DNA from: UMGS755 sp045595795
Lineage (GTDB): Bacteria; Bacillota; Clostridia; UBA1381; UBA9506
Assembly: GCA_045595795.1 (NCBI GenBank)
Contig: JAZOBC010000028.1
Coordinates: 1 to 22,513 of the forward strand
Length of the DNA stretch: 22,513 nucleotides
Direction: 5' to 3'
The notes under the pieces were generated by a model. It had not been told where the DNA came from and made no database searches. It saw nothing but the letters and a program-made list of their open reading frames with translations. Both the position numbers and the translations under genes were made by a program. Below are positions 1-8,206 of the stretch, piece after piece. Numbering within the stretch: the first letter of the stretch is position 1; every line of letters begins with the position of its first letter.

Positions 1-1
1 C

Positions 2-499
2 AACGTGGATTTATCGGAAGAGATTCTGAAACGCCTGGATTGGGTCATTGCCAGCGTACATCTACCCTGCATAACGCCGGGTAGCATAGAAGAAAACACC
101 CATGCCTATTTAAAAGTCATCGAAAACCCTTATATTGATGCGATTGGTCATAGCGGCACCCCCGAATTTGCCTATGATGTTGATACCGTCTTAAAAGCAG
201 CTAAGAAGCACAATAAGGTTATTGAAATTAACAATCATACCTTTAATATGCGCAAAAAAAGCATTGAGAATTGCCACGCCATTGCCCGTCGCTGCGCAGA
301 GCTCGGCGTCAAAGTGGCACTTTCTACTGACGCTCACAGCGTTTATCAACTTGGAAACACCGAACATTGTTGGAGCTTAGCGATGGAAGTCGGCATACAG
401 GAAGCACAAATTGTTAATTTAACCGCCGAAAGCATGCTTTCTTATATTTGCAGCCGCAGAGGCTATGATAGAGACATGTTTGAAAGTGCACAACCCTGA
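2..499 (+). CDS. PHP-domain phosphoesterase, YcdX-like (3' part)
   Basis: This is the C-terminal part of a PHP-family metal-dependent phosphoesterase; the frame is open through the left edge, so the true start lies outside the window. Visible metal-site motifs in order are ASVH (HLP follows), GHSGTP, EINNH and STDAHS, the His/Asp/Glu set expected in the polynuclear metal centre of YcdX/YcdX-like hydrolases. The reaction is presumably hydrolysis of a small phosphorylated metabolite in the cytoplasm, but the substrate cannot be told from sequence. The gene ends in TGA just before murB, with the murB ribosome binding site only 13 bases beyond the stop, so the two are probably co-transcribed. The family call is firm; the substrate is open. 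Confidence 0.85.
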   Translation, partial: NVDLSEEILKRLDWVIASVHLPCITPGSIEENTHAYLKVIENPYIDAIGHSGTPEFAYDVDTVLKAAKKHNKVIEINNHTFNMRKKSIENCHAIARRCAELGVKVALSTDAHSVYQLGNTEHCWSLAMEVGIQEAQIVNLTAESMLSYICSRRGYDRDMFESAQP

Positions 500-522
500 T
501 GGCAGGGAATGTGGAGGTTATG

Positions 523-1434
523 ATGGAACAGCTTATTAAAAATTTAAGGGAAATCCCTGACACAGCAGTCATCACCCAGGCGCCCATGCGGGAGTATACT
601 TCTTTTCAAATTGGTGGTCCTGCCGAGGTTTTGGTGCAACCCGAAACGATTGAAAGCTTGTGCCGCTGCTTTAAAATTTTGCAGCAGTCCGGCATCAAGC
701 CCACCGTTATCGGTGCAGGTTCAAACCTTGTCGTTTCCGATAAAGGCATTGCCGGTGTTGTGCTAAGACTGGCAAAGCCTATGAGCCGCATCACGGTAGA
801 GGGTAATATGTTAACAGCAGAAGCAGGTGTATCCTTAGCACAGCTCGCTGCCTCCGCACAAAAGTCAGGCCTTTCGGGGCTTGAATTTGCAAGTGGTATT
901 CCCGGCACTTTAGGCGGTGCCGTATTCATGAATGCTGGAGCTTACGGCGGTGAAATGAAAGACGTCGTGATAGAAACCGACTATTTAGCAGAAGATGGAA
1001 CGCTTAAAACCCTTGCAAGAGATGCCCATCAATTTGCTTACCGCAGAAGTGCTTTTTCGGGAACAGCCTGCATCATTCTCCGTTCCCGTCTGCAGCTTAC
1101 CCCCGGCGACCCGAACAAGATTCGTGAAACGATGCGTGAGCTAAATAGCCGTCGCAAGGAAAAGCAACCGCTGAATTACCCAAGCGCCGGTAGCTTTTTT
1201 AAACGCCCTGAAGGATATTTTGCCGGAAAGCTGGTAGAGGATGCCGGTCTGAAAGGACTGTCCTGTGGCGGGGCGCAAATTTCCGAAAAGCACGCCGGAT
1301 TCATGATTAACACAGGTGGCGCAACAGCAAAAGACGTTCGCTCCCTCATGAGTCAGGTTCAAAAAATTGTTTATGAACAGTTTGGCGTGTCCTTAGAACC
1401 AGAGGTTCGTTTTTTAGGTGATTTTTCAGAATAA
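523..1434 (+). CDS. murB: UDP-N-acetylenolpyruvoylglucosamine reductase MurB
   Basis: MurB is the FAD enzyme that reduces UDP-GlcNAc-enolpyruvate with NADPH to UDP-MurNAc in cytoplasmic peptidoglycan synthesis. The FAD-binding motifs YTSFQIGGPAEVLVQP and GAGSNLVVSDKGIAGVV, the SGIPGTLGGAVFMNAGAYGG block, and the C-terminal domain with PSAGSFFKRP (proton-donor Ser at about residue 224) and LEPEVRFLG (catalytic Glu about 294) are all present. The compact C-terminal domain fits the type II MurB of Gram-positives. The start chosen is the second of two adjacent ATGs: GGAGG at 513-517 sits 5 bases upstream, giving 303 residues, close to the usual length of about 300. An in-frame ATG at 499 overlaps the upstream stop but has no ribosome binding site. 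A terminator follows. Confidence 0.96.
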   Translation: MEQLIKNLREIPDTAVITQAPMREYTSFQIGGPAEVLVQPETIESLCRCFKILQQSGIKPTVIGAGSNLVVSDKGIAGVVLRLAKPMSRITVEGNMLTAEAGVSLAQLAASAQKSGLSGLEFASGIPGTLGGAVFMNAGAYGGEMKDVVIETDYLAEDGTLKTLARDAHQFAYRRSAFSGTACIILRSRLQLTPGDPNKIRETMRELNSRRKEKQPLNYPSAGSFFKRPEGYFAGKLVEDAGLKGLSCGGAQISEKHAGFMINTGGATAKDVRSLMSQVQKIVYEQFGVSLEPEVRFLGDFSE

Positions 1435-1450
1435 AATTATGAAATTTGCA

Positions 1451-1483
1451 GAGTGACTGTCTCGTGGCAGTCACTCTTTTTTT
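1451..1483 (+). terminator. Intrinsic terminator after murB
   Basis: A perfect 9-bp stem, GAGTGACTG (1451-1459) with CAGTCACTC (1468-1476), has an 8-base loop and is followed by seven T. It closes the PHP-murB unit 16 bases after the murB stop. Confidence 0.93.
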
Positions 1484-1505
1484 GCACCATAACACGCCAA
1501 AATTC

Positions 1506-1535
1506 TTCACTTTTCTGCATTTTTTGTCATATATT
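1506..1535 (+). promoter_or_regulatory. Possible promoter for the small membrane protein
   Basis: TTCACT (1506-1511) and TATATT (1530-1535) are 18 bases apart, about 20 bases before the gene's AGGAGG. Because a terminator lies immediately upstream, the gene needs its own promoter. The match is moderate only. Confidence 0.35.
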
Positions 1536-1555
1536 GTATCAGGAGGTGAATCTAT

Positions 1556-1978
1556 ATGGGTAAATGTAGTTGCCAATGCAAATACGATTGCGTCAGTCTC
1601 GCTGTTGCTGCAAGCATCATCATCGGCATTATCGCAGCCATTCTGCGTTATACAGCTGTCATCGCCGTTACACCTGCATTCTTGTGGGTGGTATTCGGTA
1701 TTGCGATTGTCTATTTGGCCGTGCTGCTTGTATCATCTGCTGCCATTCGCGCAGCAGGTGTGAGAGATTGCGTCTGCTCCAGACTACCTGCCGTTTTAAC
1801 AGGCGTTTTAGGCACTGTTTTAACAGCCGTCATTTTACTGGCTGTTCCCTTTGCTGCTACCAGTGCGCTGGGTGCCATTATTACAGGTGTGCTTCTGTTC
1901 TCATTTGCACTCCTGATAACCACAACCGCTTGTTTAATTAAATGCGCAGTAGGCTGCAACATTGACGATGAGGAATAG
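1556..1978 (+). CDS. Small four-helix membrane protein with cysteine clusters
   Basis: A 140-residue protein of unknown function, with a strong AGGAGGTGA site (1541-1548) seven bases before ATG. Four hydrophobic segments lie at about residues 14-32, 36-62, 78-99 and 102-126. Nine cysteines fall in three short clusters: N-terminal C4, C6, C8, C12; loop C72, C74 between helices 2 and 3; and C126, C130, C134 at the C-terminal end. With four helices these clusters sit on the same face, and the Lys/Arg residues near them (K3, K9, R65, R70, R76, K129) predict the cytoplasmic side. The tail is acidic (DDEE). It is monocistronic, between two terminators. Metal binding or redox sensing is only an inference; I do not recognise a named family. 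Confidence 0.85.
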   Translation: MGKCSCQCKYDCVSLAVAASIIIGIIAAILRYTAVIAVTPAFLWVVFGIAIVYLAVLLVSSAAIRAAGVRDCVCSRLPAVLTGVLGTVLTAVILLAVPFAATSALGAIITGVLLFSFALLITTTACLIKCAVGCNIDDEE

Positions 1979-2002
1979 CACCGATATCTAAGCCAATGAA
2001 AA

Positions 2003-2042
2003 AGGGGCTGCAACCAAACAAGTTAGTTTGCTGCAGCCTTTT
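2003..2042 (+). terminator. Intrinsic terminator after the small membrane protein
   Basis: GGCTGCA (2006-2012) pairs with TGCAGCC (2032-2038), with a second stem CAAAC/GTTTG (2015-2019 with 2026-2030) stacked inside across a small internal loop. A short run of four T follows, and an A run precedes the stem. The stem is strong but the T tract is short. Confidence 0.75.
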
Positions 2043-2097
2043 ACATATGTATTCATGGTCTCTCTAAAATTTAACCACAGAAACCAACAAAAAAAAC

Positions 2098-2126
2098 TTG
2101 CAAAATTTTGCAGTTTGTGATATACT
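2098..2126 (+). promoter_or_regulatory. Extended -10 promoter of the Phe T-box operon
   Basis: TTGCAA (2098-2103) and TATACT (2121-2126) are separated by 17 bases, with TG at 2118-2119 forming an extended -10. Transcription would start near 2133, just ahead of the T-box leader. A 14-base palindrome, TGCAAAATTTTGCA (2099-2112), overlaps the -35 and spacer and may be an operator. Confidence 0.78.
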
Positions 2127-2132
2127 CTTTTT

Positions 2133-2400
2133 GTATGACAAAATGAATAAAAGCTATGATGAGGCAAAGTAAGTCTACCAACACCTAAGAAAGAGAGAAT
2201 TCTTCACCGGCTGAAAGGGAATTCGGTTAAGGGCAGGGCTGAAATTTCACCTCGGAGCTGTACTGTTGAACGCCGTTTGGTCTGTAGGCAGTGCCGTTTT
2301 TGCACGTTACGCAACAATGAAGCCGAAGTTTCTTCGGGAATAAGGGTGGTACCACGAGCAACTGATTGCCCGTCCCTTTTGGGGACGGGCATTTTTTATT
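2133..2400 (+). promoter_or_regulatory. T-box riboswitch, tRNA-Phe specific
   Basis: This leader reads the charging state of tRNA-Phe. Stem I elements appear in the expected order: GATGAGGCAAAGTA (from 2158), AGAGA (2192-2196), GGCTGAAAG (2209-2217), then the specifier region GAAATTTCACCTCGGAG (2241-2256), in which UUC at 2246-2248 is a phenylalanine codon followed by the usual A and a downstream GGAG. The T-box sequence GGGTGGTACCACG lies at 2344-2356. Its UGGU bulge would pair with an ACCA tRNA end, consistent with discriminator A in tRNA-Phe. A strong terminator follows and is mutually exclusive with the antiterminator. The first gene downstream is pheS, which independently supports Phe specificity. 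Confidence 0.95.
2368..2397 (+). terminator. T-box regulated terminator
   Basis: GCCCGTCCC (2368-2376) pairs with GGGACGGGC (2382-2390) around a short TTTTG loop and is followed by ATTTTTT. The hairpin lies immediately 3' of the T-box sequence and would be read through when uncharged tRNA-Phe stabilises the antiterminator. Confidence 0.95.
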
Positions 2401-2466
2401 TTGTATGCAAAGCAACGAACCCTTTGCCCCGCAAAGTTAATTGATGCAATCAGAAAGGAGAAACAC

Positions 2467-3486
2467 ATGAAAGAACAACTATTAAGCATGAAAGAAAAAG
2501 CAAGCCAGGCTCTTTCGGGAGCTAAAACCTTGCAGGATTTGGAGGATATCCGCATTGCCCTGTTGGGTAAAAAAGGTGAACTGACCGCCGTTCTCCGCGG
2601 CATGGGTGGCTTATCTGCTGAGGAACGCCCCATCATTGGTCAGCTTGCCAACGAAGTGAGAAGCTTTATTGAAGGCAAAATTGAAGAACAGAAAAAGGCC
2701 CTGCTTGCTTCTGCCAGAGCTGAACAATTAAAGGCGGAAGCCTTAGACGTGACCATGGCAGGCAAGGCACCGAAATTGGGCAAAACCCATCCCCTGACCA
2801 CGGTACTTGATGAAGTTAAGGATATTTTTGTAGGCATGGGCTTTTCCATTGCCGAAGGCCCCGAAGTTGAATATGACTATTATAACTTTGAAGCGTTAAA
2901 CATCCCTAAGGACCATCCTGCCCGCGACACACAGGACACATTTTATATTAACGACAATGTGGTGCTGCGTTCTCAGACCTCTTCTGTGCAGATTCGCGTC
3001 ATGGAAAACCAGAAACCGCCCATTCGCGTCATTGCACCGGGACGTGTTTACCGCAGCGATGCTGTTGATGCAACCCACTCCCCTGTTTTTCACCAGATTG
3101 AAGGCTTGGTGGTTGATAAAGGCATTACCATGGGCGATTTAAAGGGAACCTTAGAGGTATTCATGAAAACCTTGTATGGAAATGATGCTGTGTTGCGCTT
3201 CCGTCCTCACCACTTCCCCTTCACCGAGCCCAGTGCTGAGGTTGACGTTTCCTGCTTTGTTTGCGGTGGCAAGGGCTGCCGTGTTTGTAAGGGCGAAGGC
3301 TTTATTGAGCTCTTAGGTGCCGGTATGGTGCATCCTAAGGTGTTAGAACGCTGCGGAATTGACACCTCTGTCTATAGCGGCTTTGCCTTTGGACTGGGTC
3401 TTGAACGTATTGTCATGCGCCGCTTGAACATTGACGATATGCGTCTGTTATACGAAAACGACCTGCGATTCTTAAACCAGTTTTAA
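2467..3486 (+). CDS. pheS: Phenylalanine--tRNA ligase alpha subunit
   Basis: PheS is the catalytic alpha subunit of the cytoplasmic alpha2-beta2 enzyme that attaches phenylalanine to tRNA-Phe. An N-terminal coiled-coil region (about residues 1-85) precedes the class II catalytic domain. Motif 2 is GRVYRSDAVDATHSPVFHQIEG, split by its loop; RPHHFPFTEPSAEVDVSCF follows; motif 3 is GFAFGLGLERIVMRR. Cysteines 263, 266, 271 and 274 form a CxxCxxxxCxxC insert typical of Firmicutes PheS. The start is ATG 2467 with AAGGAG (2455-2460) six bases upstream, giving 339 residues, the usual size. An in-frame TTG at 2401 would extend back to the T-box terminator and lacks support. pheT follows after 28 bases; both are under the T-box. 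Confidence 0.97.
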   Translation: MKEQLLSMKEKASQALSGAKTLQDLEDIRIALLGKKGELTAVLRGMGGLSAEERPIIGQLANEVRSFIEGKIEEQKKALLASARAEQLKAEALDVTMAGKAPKLGKTHPLTTVLDEVKDIFVGMGFSIAEGPEVEYDYYNFEALNIPKDHPARDTQDTFYINDNVVLRSQTSSVQIRVMENQKPPIRVIAPGRVYRSDAVDATHSPVFHQIEGLVVDKGITMGDLKGTLEVFMKTLYGNDAVLRFRPHHFPFTEPSAEVDVSCFVCGGKGCRVCKGEGFIELLGAGMVHPKVLERCGIDTSVYSGFAFGLGLERIVMRRLNIDDMRLLYENDLRFLNQF

Positions 3487-3514
3487 TTGCACATAACAGA
3501 AAGGAAGATTAGCT

Positions 3515-5887
3515 ATGAAAATACCTATGAGTTGGCTCAATGACTATACAGATATATCCGGCATCTCTCCGGCAGAATATAACCACGCTCTGACCATGAC
3601 CGGTTCAAAGGTTGAGGGCATTGAAAACGCCGGCGATAACCTTATAAATGTCGTAACAGGTAAGATTTTGGAAATCGCCCAGCATCCTGATGCAGATAAG
3701 TTGGTTGTCTGCAAAATTGATGTAGGAAGCGAAACCCTGCAGATTGTAACCGGTGCTCCCAATGTTAAAGTGGGACAAACTGTACCCGTAGCCTTAAACG
3801 GTGCGCTTCTGCCTGATGGCACAAAAATTAAAACCGGCAAACTGCGCGGTGTAGAATCTGCCGGCATGCTCTGCTCTTATGAGGAATTAGGCATGACTGA
3901 GGCCGATTTCCCTGATGCTGAATACGGTATTTTGATTTTAGATGACTCCCTGCCTGCCGGCATGGATATTCGTGACGTCTTCGGCTTAAACGAAAACATC
4001 ATTGAATTTGAAATCACCTCCAACCGCCCCGACTGTCTGTCCGTCATCGGTCTGGCTCGTGAAACAGCTGCCACCTTTGACAGACCCTTTACCTTAAAAA
4101 CACCTGAGGTAAAAGGCTGCGGCGGCGATATTCATGACTATGTGTCTATCTCAGTTTCTGACCCCGAGGGTTGCCTGCGCTATTGCGGTAAGGTAGTTAA
4201 AAACGTTAAAATTGGACCTTCTCCCAAATGGATGCAAGACCGCTTAAAGGCTTGCGGCATTCGTGCCATCAGTAACATTGTGGATATCACCAACTACATT
4301 ATGCTGGAATATGGTCAGCCCATGCATGCCTTTGACCTGCGCGACTTAGAAGGTGCTGCCATCAATGTGCGCCGTGCACAAAACGGCGAAACGCTGACCA
4401 CTTTAGACGATATTCCCCGCGTGTTAGATGATTCTATGCTTATGATTTGCGACGGCAAAAAGCCCGTTGGTGTTGCCGGCGTGATGGGTGGTCAGAACTC
4501 TGAAATTAAAGAGGATACCACCACCATTTTATTTGAATCTGCTACCTTTAAAGCCCCCATGGTTCGTAAAACCGCCAGAAAATTAGGCTTGCGTACGGAA
4601 AGCTCTGCCCGCTATGAAAAGGGTCTTGACCCCGAAAATACAGAGCCCGCTATTCTGCGTGCCTGCGAGCTGGTTGAATTGTTGGGCTGCGGTGAAGTGG
4701 TAGACGGCATGATTGATATTCGCGGCAACAAAACAGAACCTAACGTCATCCCCTTTGACCCCGCTAAAATCAACGCCTTTTTAGGAACAGATATTGACCG
4801 CAGCTTCATGGAAAAGGCACTCAAGGCTCTGGACTTCACCGTGAATGCTGACAGCGTGATCCCCCCTACTTTCCGTGCGGATGTTGAGGGCTTTGCCGAT
4901 GTAGCAGAAGAAGTGCTGCGCATTTACGGCTATGATAAAATTCCTTCAACCTTAATGTGCGGTGAAACTGCTCACAGCGTGAAAACACCGTCACAAAAGC
5001 TGGAGGACATGGTAAAAACACTGCTCTGCGCCTGCGGCATGAACGAGATTGTGACCTTTAGCTTCACAAATCCCAATTTGTTCGAAAAGCTTTGCCTACC
5101 GGCTGACAGTCCGCTTCGTAACACTGTGACCATCAGCAATCCCTTAGGCGAAGAAAACTCCATTATGCGAACCACTGCCATTCACTCCATGCTGGAAACT
5201 CTGGCACGTAACCGCAATTTCAAGGCAGACGCCGCCAAGCTGTTTGAGCTGGCAACCATTTACCTGCCCGGAGGCGAAGGCGAGCTGCCGGAAGAACGCA
5301 AGGTGATTTCCCTGGGTATGTACGGCGGCTGTGATTTCTACGACTTAAAGGGCATCATTGAAACCCTGTTTGACAGCGTTGGACTGTCCGGCGCGCGGTT
5401 CCTGCCTGAAAGTGAAAATTCCACCTTCCATCCCGGTCGGTGTGCTTCCATCTGCGTGGGTAAAAAAGAAATCGGTATCATGGGTCAGGTGCATCCTGCC
5501 GTGTGCGATAACTATGATGTAGACACTGAAATATATGTTGCACAAATCAATATGCCCGACCTTTTAACTTATGCAAAAAATACAAAAACCTATAGTCCCC
5601 TGCCTAAATATCCGGCGGTAACACGTGACTTAGCGCTGCTAGTTGACGACAGTGTGCTGGCAGCCGATATTGAATCCGTGATGAAGAAAAAGGCTAAAAA
5701 GTTGTTCAGCAGTCTGACACTGTTTGACGTGTATAAGGGCAAGCAGGTGCCCGAGGGTAAAAAATCTATGGCTTATAAGCTGACGCTGCAATCCATGGAT
5801 AAAACCTTGACAGATGTTGAAGTGAATGAAACCGTCTCGGAGGTTTTATCGGCTTTAGAAAAAGAATTAGGTGCCGTTTTGCGGTAA
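3515..5887 (+). CDS. pheT: Phenylalanine--tRNA ligase beta subunit
   Basis: PheT is the beta subunit, giving tRNA binding and editing of Tyr-tRNA-Phe. At 790 residues it is the normal bacterial length. Domains seen in order are an EMAP-like OB fold at about 40-150 (with HPDADKLVVCKIDVG), the B3/B4 editing domain around 210-390 (ISNIVDITNYIMLEYGQPMH, then GVAGVMGG), the B5 domain around 400-475, the catalytic-like core, and a C-terminal anticodon-binding FDX-ACB domain from about 700 (KYPAVTRDLALLVDD). AAAGGAAG lies before the ATG. It is followed after 21 bases by aroA, with no terminator between them, linking charging to biosynthesis in one operon. Confidence 0.97.
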   Translation: MKIPMSWLNDYTDISGISPAEYNHALTMTGSKVEGIENAGDNLINVVTGKILEIAQHPDADKLVVCKIDVGSETLQIVTGAPNVKVGQTVPVALNGALLPDGTKIKTGKLRGVESAGMLCSYEELGMTEADFPDAEYGILILDDSLPAGMDIRDVFGLNENIIEFEITSNRPDCLSVIGLARETAATFDRPFTLKTPEVKGCGGDIHDYVSISVSDPEGCLRYCGKVVKNVKIGPSPKWMQDRLKACGIRAISNIVDITNYIMLEYGQPMHAFDLRDLEGAAINVRRAQNGETLTTLDDIPRVLDDSMLMICDGKKPVGVAGVMGGQNSEIKEDTTTILFESATFKAPMVRKTARKLGLRTESSARYEKGLDPENTEPAILRACELVELLGCGEVVDGMIDIRGNKTEPNVIPFDPAKINAFLGTDIDRSFMEKALKALDFTVNADSVIPPTFRADVEGFADVAEEVLRIYGYDKIPSTLMCGETAHSVKTPSQKLEDMVKTLLCACGMNEIVTFSFTNPNLFEKLCLPADSPLRNTVTISNPLGEENSIMRTTAIHSMLETLARNRNFKADAAKLFELATIYLPGGEGELPEERKVISLGMYGGCDFYDLKGIIETLFDSVGLSGARFLPESENSTFHPGRCASICVGKKEIGIMGQVHPAVCDNYDVDTEIYVAQINMPDLLTYAKNTKTYSPLPKYPAVTRDLALLVDDSVLAADIESVMKKKAKKLFSSLTLFDVYKGKQVPEGKKSMAYKLTLQSMDKTLTDVEVNETVSEVLSALEKELGAVLR

Positions 5888-5908
5888 ATCTGATTCAGAG
5901 GAAACATT

Positions 5909-7111
5909 ATGGAACAACTCATTCATCCTAAAACACTACGGGGAACGGTTACCGTTCCCCCTTCAAAAAGTCAGGCGCATCGTGCTGTGATTGCCGCATG
6001 TTTGGCCCGACAAGCCTCTGTCATTGAAAATATTGCCTTTTCTCAGGATATCTGTGCCACAATGGGTGCCATGGAAGCCTTTGGAGCAAATGCACACAAA
6101 GAAAATGACCGCCTCACGCTCTGTGGCGGTGTGCCTTCTCCACAAGAAAACGGACTGATTGACTGTGGCGAGTCCGGTTCAACACTGCGGTTTTTAATTC
6201 CCCTTGCATGGGTGAGTGGCACAAAGGTCAGCTTCACAGGCAGAGGGCGACTCATGTCCAGGCCTTTAGACCCTTATTTTTCGCTGTGCGACAACGAGGG
6301 CATTCACTACACGCGCACAGAGTCTGCCGTTACCTTCCGGGGTAAGCTCAAGGGGGGTACATATCACCTTCCCGGCAACATCAGTTCCCAGTTTATCTCC
6401 GGCCTTTTGTTTGCTTTGCCACTCTTTGAGCAGGACAGCACCCTGATTCTGACCACAGCTGTAGAATCGGTGGGTTACATTCAAATGACCTTAGATGTAC
6501 TCGCTGATTTTGGCATCACTGTGACTCATGAGAACTATCAGCGATATATCATTCCCGGTGGACAGAGTTACTCTCCTCATAACATGACGGTAGAGGGCGA
6601 TTATTCTCAAGCCGCATTCTTTTTATGTGCAAATGCCATGGGTAGCCAAGTCGATGTTCTTGGGCTAAATCCCCACTCTTCCCAGGGGGACCGTGAAATT
6701 CTTTCTCTTATCAAACAGTTTGGCACACCGCTTACAGGCATATCCATCGATGTGAGTCAAATTCCCGATTTGGTGCCGATTCTGGCAGTTTTGGCCACTC
6801 AGGCCCAAGGCGAAACACGCCTTTATAACGCTGCGCGTCTTCGAATCAAGGAAAGCGACCGTCTGGCAACCACCACAGATATGCTCACTCGGTTTGGTGC
6901 TGATATCACAGAAGAGGCAGATGCCTTAATCATTCGGGGTAAAACGTCCTTAAAGGGTTGCATCATAGATGCACACAACGATCATCGCATTGCCATGGCC
7001 GCTGCCATTGCCGCCACTGTGGCAGAAGGACCTGTCACCATCAACGGTGCAGAGTGTGTGGCAAAATCCTATGGTGATTTCTGGCAGGCTTATACTGCAC
7101 TGCAGAATTAG
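5909..7111 (+). CDS. aroA: 3-phosphoshikimate 1-carboxyvinyltransferase (EPSP synthase)
   Basis: AroA joins shikimate 3-phosphate and PEP to form EPSP, the sixth step of the shikimate pathway. Residues K20, S21 and R25 in PPSKSQAHR match the substrate-binding lysine, serine and arginine. Other conserved blocks are ESGSTLRFLIPL, GRGRLMSRPLD, SSQFISGLLFALPL, IPDLVPILAVLA, RIKESDRL and DAHNDHRIAMAAA. In the PEP/glyphosate loop the position equivalent to Pro101 of the E. coli enzyme is Phe, as in clostridial-type sequences; drug sensitivity cannot be inferred. AGAGGAAA precedes the ATG, and 400 residues is a little shorter than E. coli AroA (427). A strong hairpin lies inside codons 11-18. aroC follows nine bases after the stop. 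Confidence 0.96.
   Translation: MEQLIHPKTLRGTVTVPPSKSQAHRAVIAACLARQASVIENIAFSQDICATMGAMEAFGANAHKENDRLTLCGGVPSPQENGLIDCGESGSTLRFLIPLAWVSGTKVSFTGRGRLMSRPLDPYFSLCDNEGIHYTRTESAVTFRGKLKGGTYHLPGNISSQFISGLLFALPLFEQDSTLILTTAVESVGYIQMTLDVLADFGITVTHENYQRYIIPGGQSYSPHNMTVEGDYSQAAFFLCANAMGSQVDVLGLNPHSSQGDREILSLIKQFGTPLTGISIDVSQIPDLVPILAVLATQAQGETRLYNAARLRIKESDRLATTTDMLTRFGADITEEADALIIRGKTSLKGCIIDAHNDHRIAMAAAIAATVAEGPVTINGAECVAKSYGDFWQAYTALQN
5940..5960 (+). other. Perfect hairpin inside the 5' end of aroA
   Basis: GGGGAACGG (5940-5948) and CCGTTCCCC (5952-5960) form a perfect nine-base stem with a TTA loop, starting 31 bases after the aroA start codon. It encodes the conserved RGTVTVPP segment. A stable stem this close to the start could pause ribosomes or protect mRNA, but conservation of the protein motif may explain it. 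There is no T tract, so it is not a terminator. Confidence 0.6.
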
Positions 7112-7120
7112 GAGGTAACT

Positions 7121-8206
7121 ATGGCTAACGTTTTTGGTAATTTGTTAAAGCTTTCCATCTTTGGTGAATCTCATTCTAATGCCATCGGTATTGTCATTGA
7201 CGGGCTACCGGCAGGTATAACGCTGGATATGGAAGCCATCACAAAAGAAATGGAGCGCCGTGCCCCCGGTCGAAATAGCTTTTCCACGCCCCGAAAAGAA
7301 GGCGATGTTCCGCACATTGTGAGCGGCTTTTTTGAAGGAAAAACAACAGGAACGCCCTTGTGCGCTTTCATCGAAAATGCAAATACACGCTCAAAGGATT
7401 ACACACCTGAGTTGCTTCGCCCTGCTCATGCAGATTTTACTGCCTACTCTCGTTATCATGGTTTTTCTGATTATCGTGGTGGCGGGCATTTTTCCGGCCG
7501 TTTAACAGCACCCCTCGTGTTTGCCGGTGCCATTGCGAAGCAGTTCTTAGCAGAACAAGGTGTGGAAATTTATGCCCACATTAAGTCCTTGGGCGTAAAC
7601 ACTGACACTGCATTTGACACTGTGACCCCTGACCTTGCGGTCTATCGTGGTTTGAAAGACGAAGTACTTCCTGTGTTAAACCATGAAATGACATCCGTCT
7701 TTTCTGAAACCATTGAAACAGCAAGAAAGAATCAGGATTCTGTGGGTGGCGTCATTGAAACCCTCGTTGTGGGACTGCCGGCAGGTTTAGGCTCTCCGTT
7801 TTTTGATTCGGTGGAAAGCCGACTGTCTGCCATGCTGTTTTCCATTCCGGCTGTGAAAGGCGTAGAATTTGGCACAGGCTTTGCTATCGCACAACTACTT
7901 GGTAGTGAGGCAAACGATGCTTTCTGTTTAAAAGATGGCATAATCAAAACTGCCACAAACCACAATGGTGGCATTAACGGTGGCATTACCAACGGCATGC
8001 CGGTTTGCTTTTCCACGGCCATCAAGCCAACGCCTTCCATCAGCCGTCAGCAGAAAACCGTCAACATAAAAACCATGAAAGAAGAAACTTTATCCATTCA
8101 CGGGCGGCATGACCCCTGCATTGTCCCTCGCGCGGTCTGTGTAGTTGAGGCTGCCGCAGCCATCGTGATAGCCGATTTATTCTTGGAGGCAAAAAGCTAT
8201 GCTTGA
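7121..8206 (+). CDS. aroC: Chorismate synthase
   Basis: AroC converts EPSP to chorismate by a 1,4-anti-elimination that needs reduced FMN. Signature blocks are FGESHSNAIGIVIDGLPAG near the N terminus, RRAPGRNSFSTPRKEGD, SDYRGGGHFSGRLTAPLVFAG, QDSVGGVIE, and near the C terminus GRHDPCIVPRAVCVVEAAAA. The length, 361 residues, is normal for the bacterial monofunctional enzyme. AGGAGGT (7110-7116) overlaps the aroA stop codon, four bases before ATG, so aroA and aroC are translationally close. The end overlaps pheA by 8 bases. A flavin-reductase-like gene lies later in the same apparent unit, but a role in reducing FMN for this enzyme would be speculation. Confidence 0.97.
   Translation: MANVFGNLLKLSIFGESHSNAIGIVIDGLPAGITLDMEAITKEMERRAPGRNSFSTPRKEGDVPHIVSGFFEGKTTGTPLCAFIENANTRSKDYTPELLRPAHADFTAYSRYHGFSDYRGGGHFSGRLTAPLVFAGAIAKQFLAEQGVEIYAHIKSLGVNTDTAFDTVTPDLAVYRGLKDEVLPVLNHEMTSVFSETIETARKNQDSVGGVIETLVVGLPAGLGSPFFDSVESRLSAMLFSIPAVKGVEFGTGFAIAQLLGSEANDAFCLKDGIIKTATNHNGGINGGITNGMPVCFSTAIKPTPSISRQQKTVNIKTMKEETLSIHGRHDPCIVPRAVCVVEAAAAIVIADLFLEAKSYA

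Noticed and set aside
499..522. Longer MurB start at ATG 499
   Set aside because: It has no ribosome binding site, whereas GGAGG at 513-517 points to ATG 523 and gives the normal MurB length.
1446..1941. Other open frames over the small membrane protein (1446-1763 and 1570-1941)
   Set aside because: They lack ribosome binding sites and have implausible compositions; the 1556 frame has AGGAGGTGA and clear transmembrane segments.
2401..2466. N-terminal extension of PheS from 2401
   Set aside because: It begins right at the T-box terminator tail; ATG 2467 has AAGGAG at the right distance and gives the usual 339 residues.
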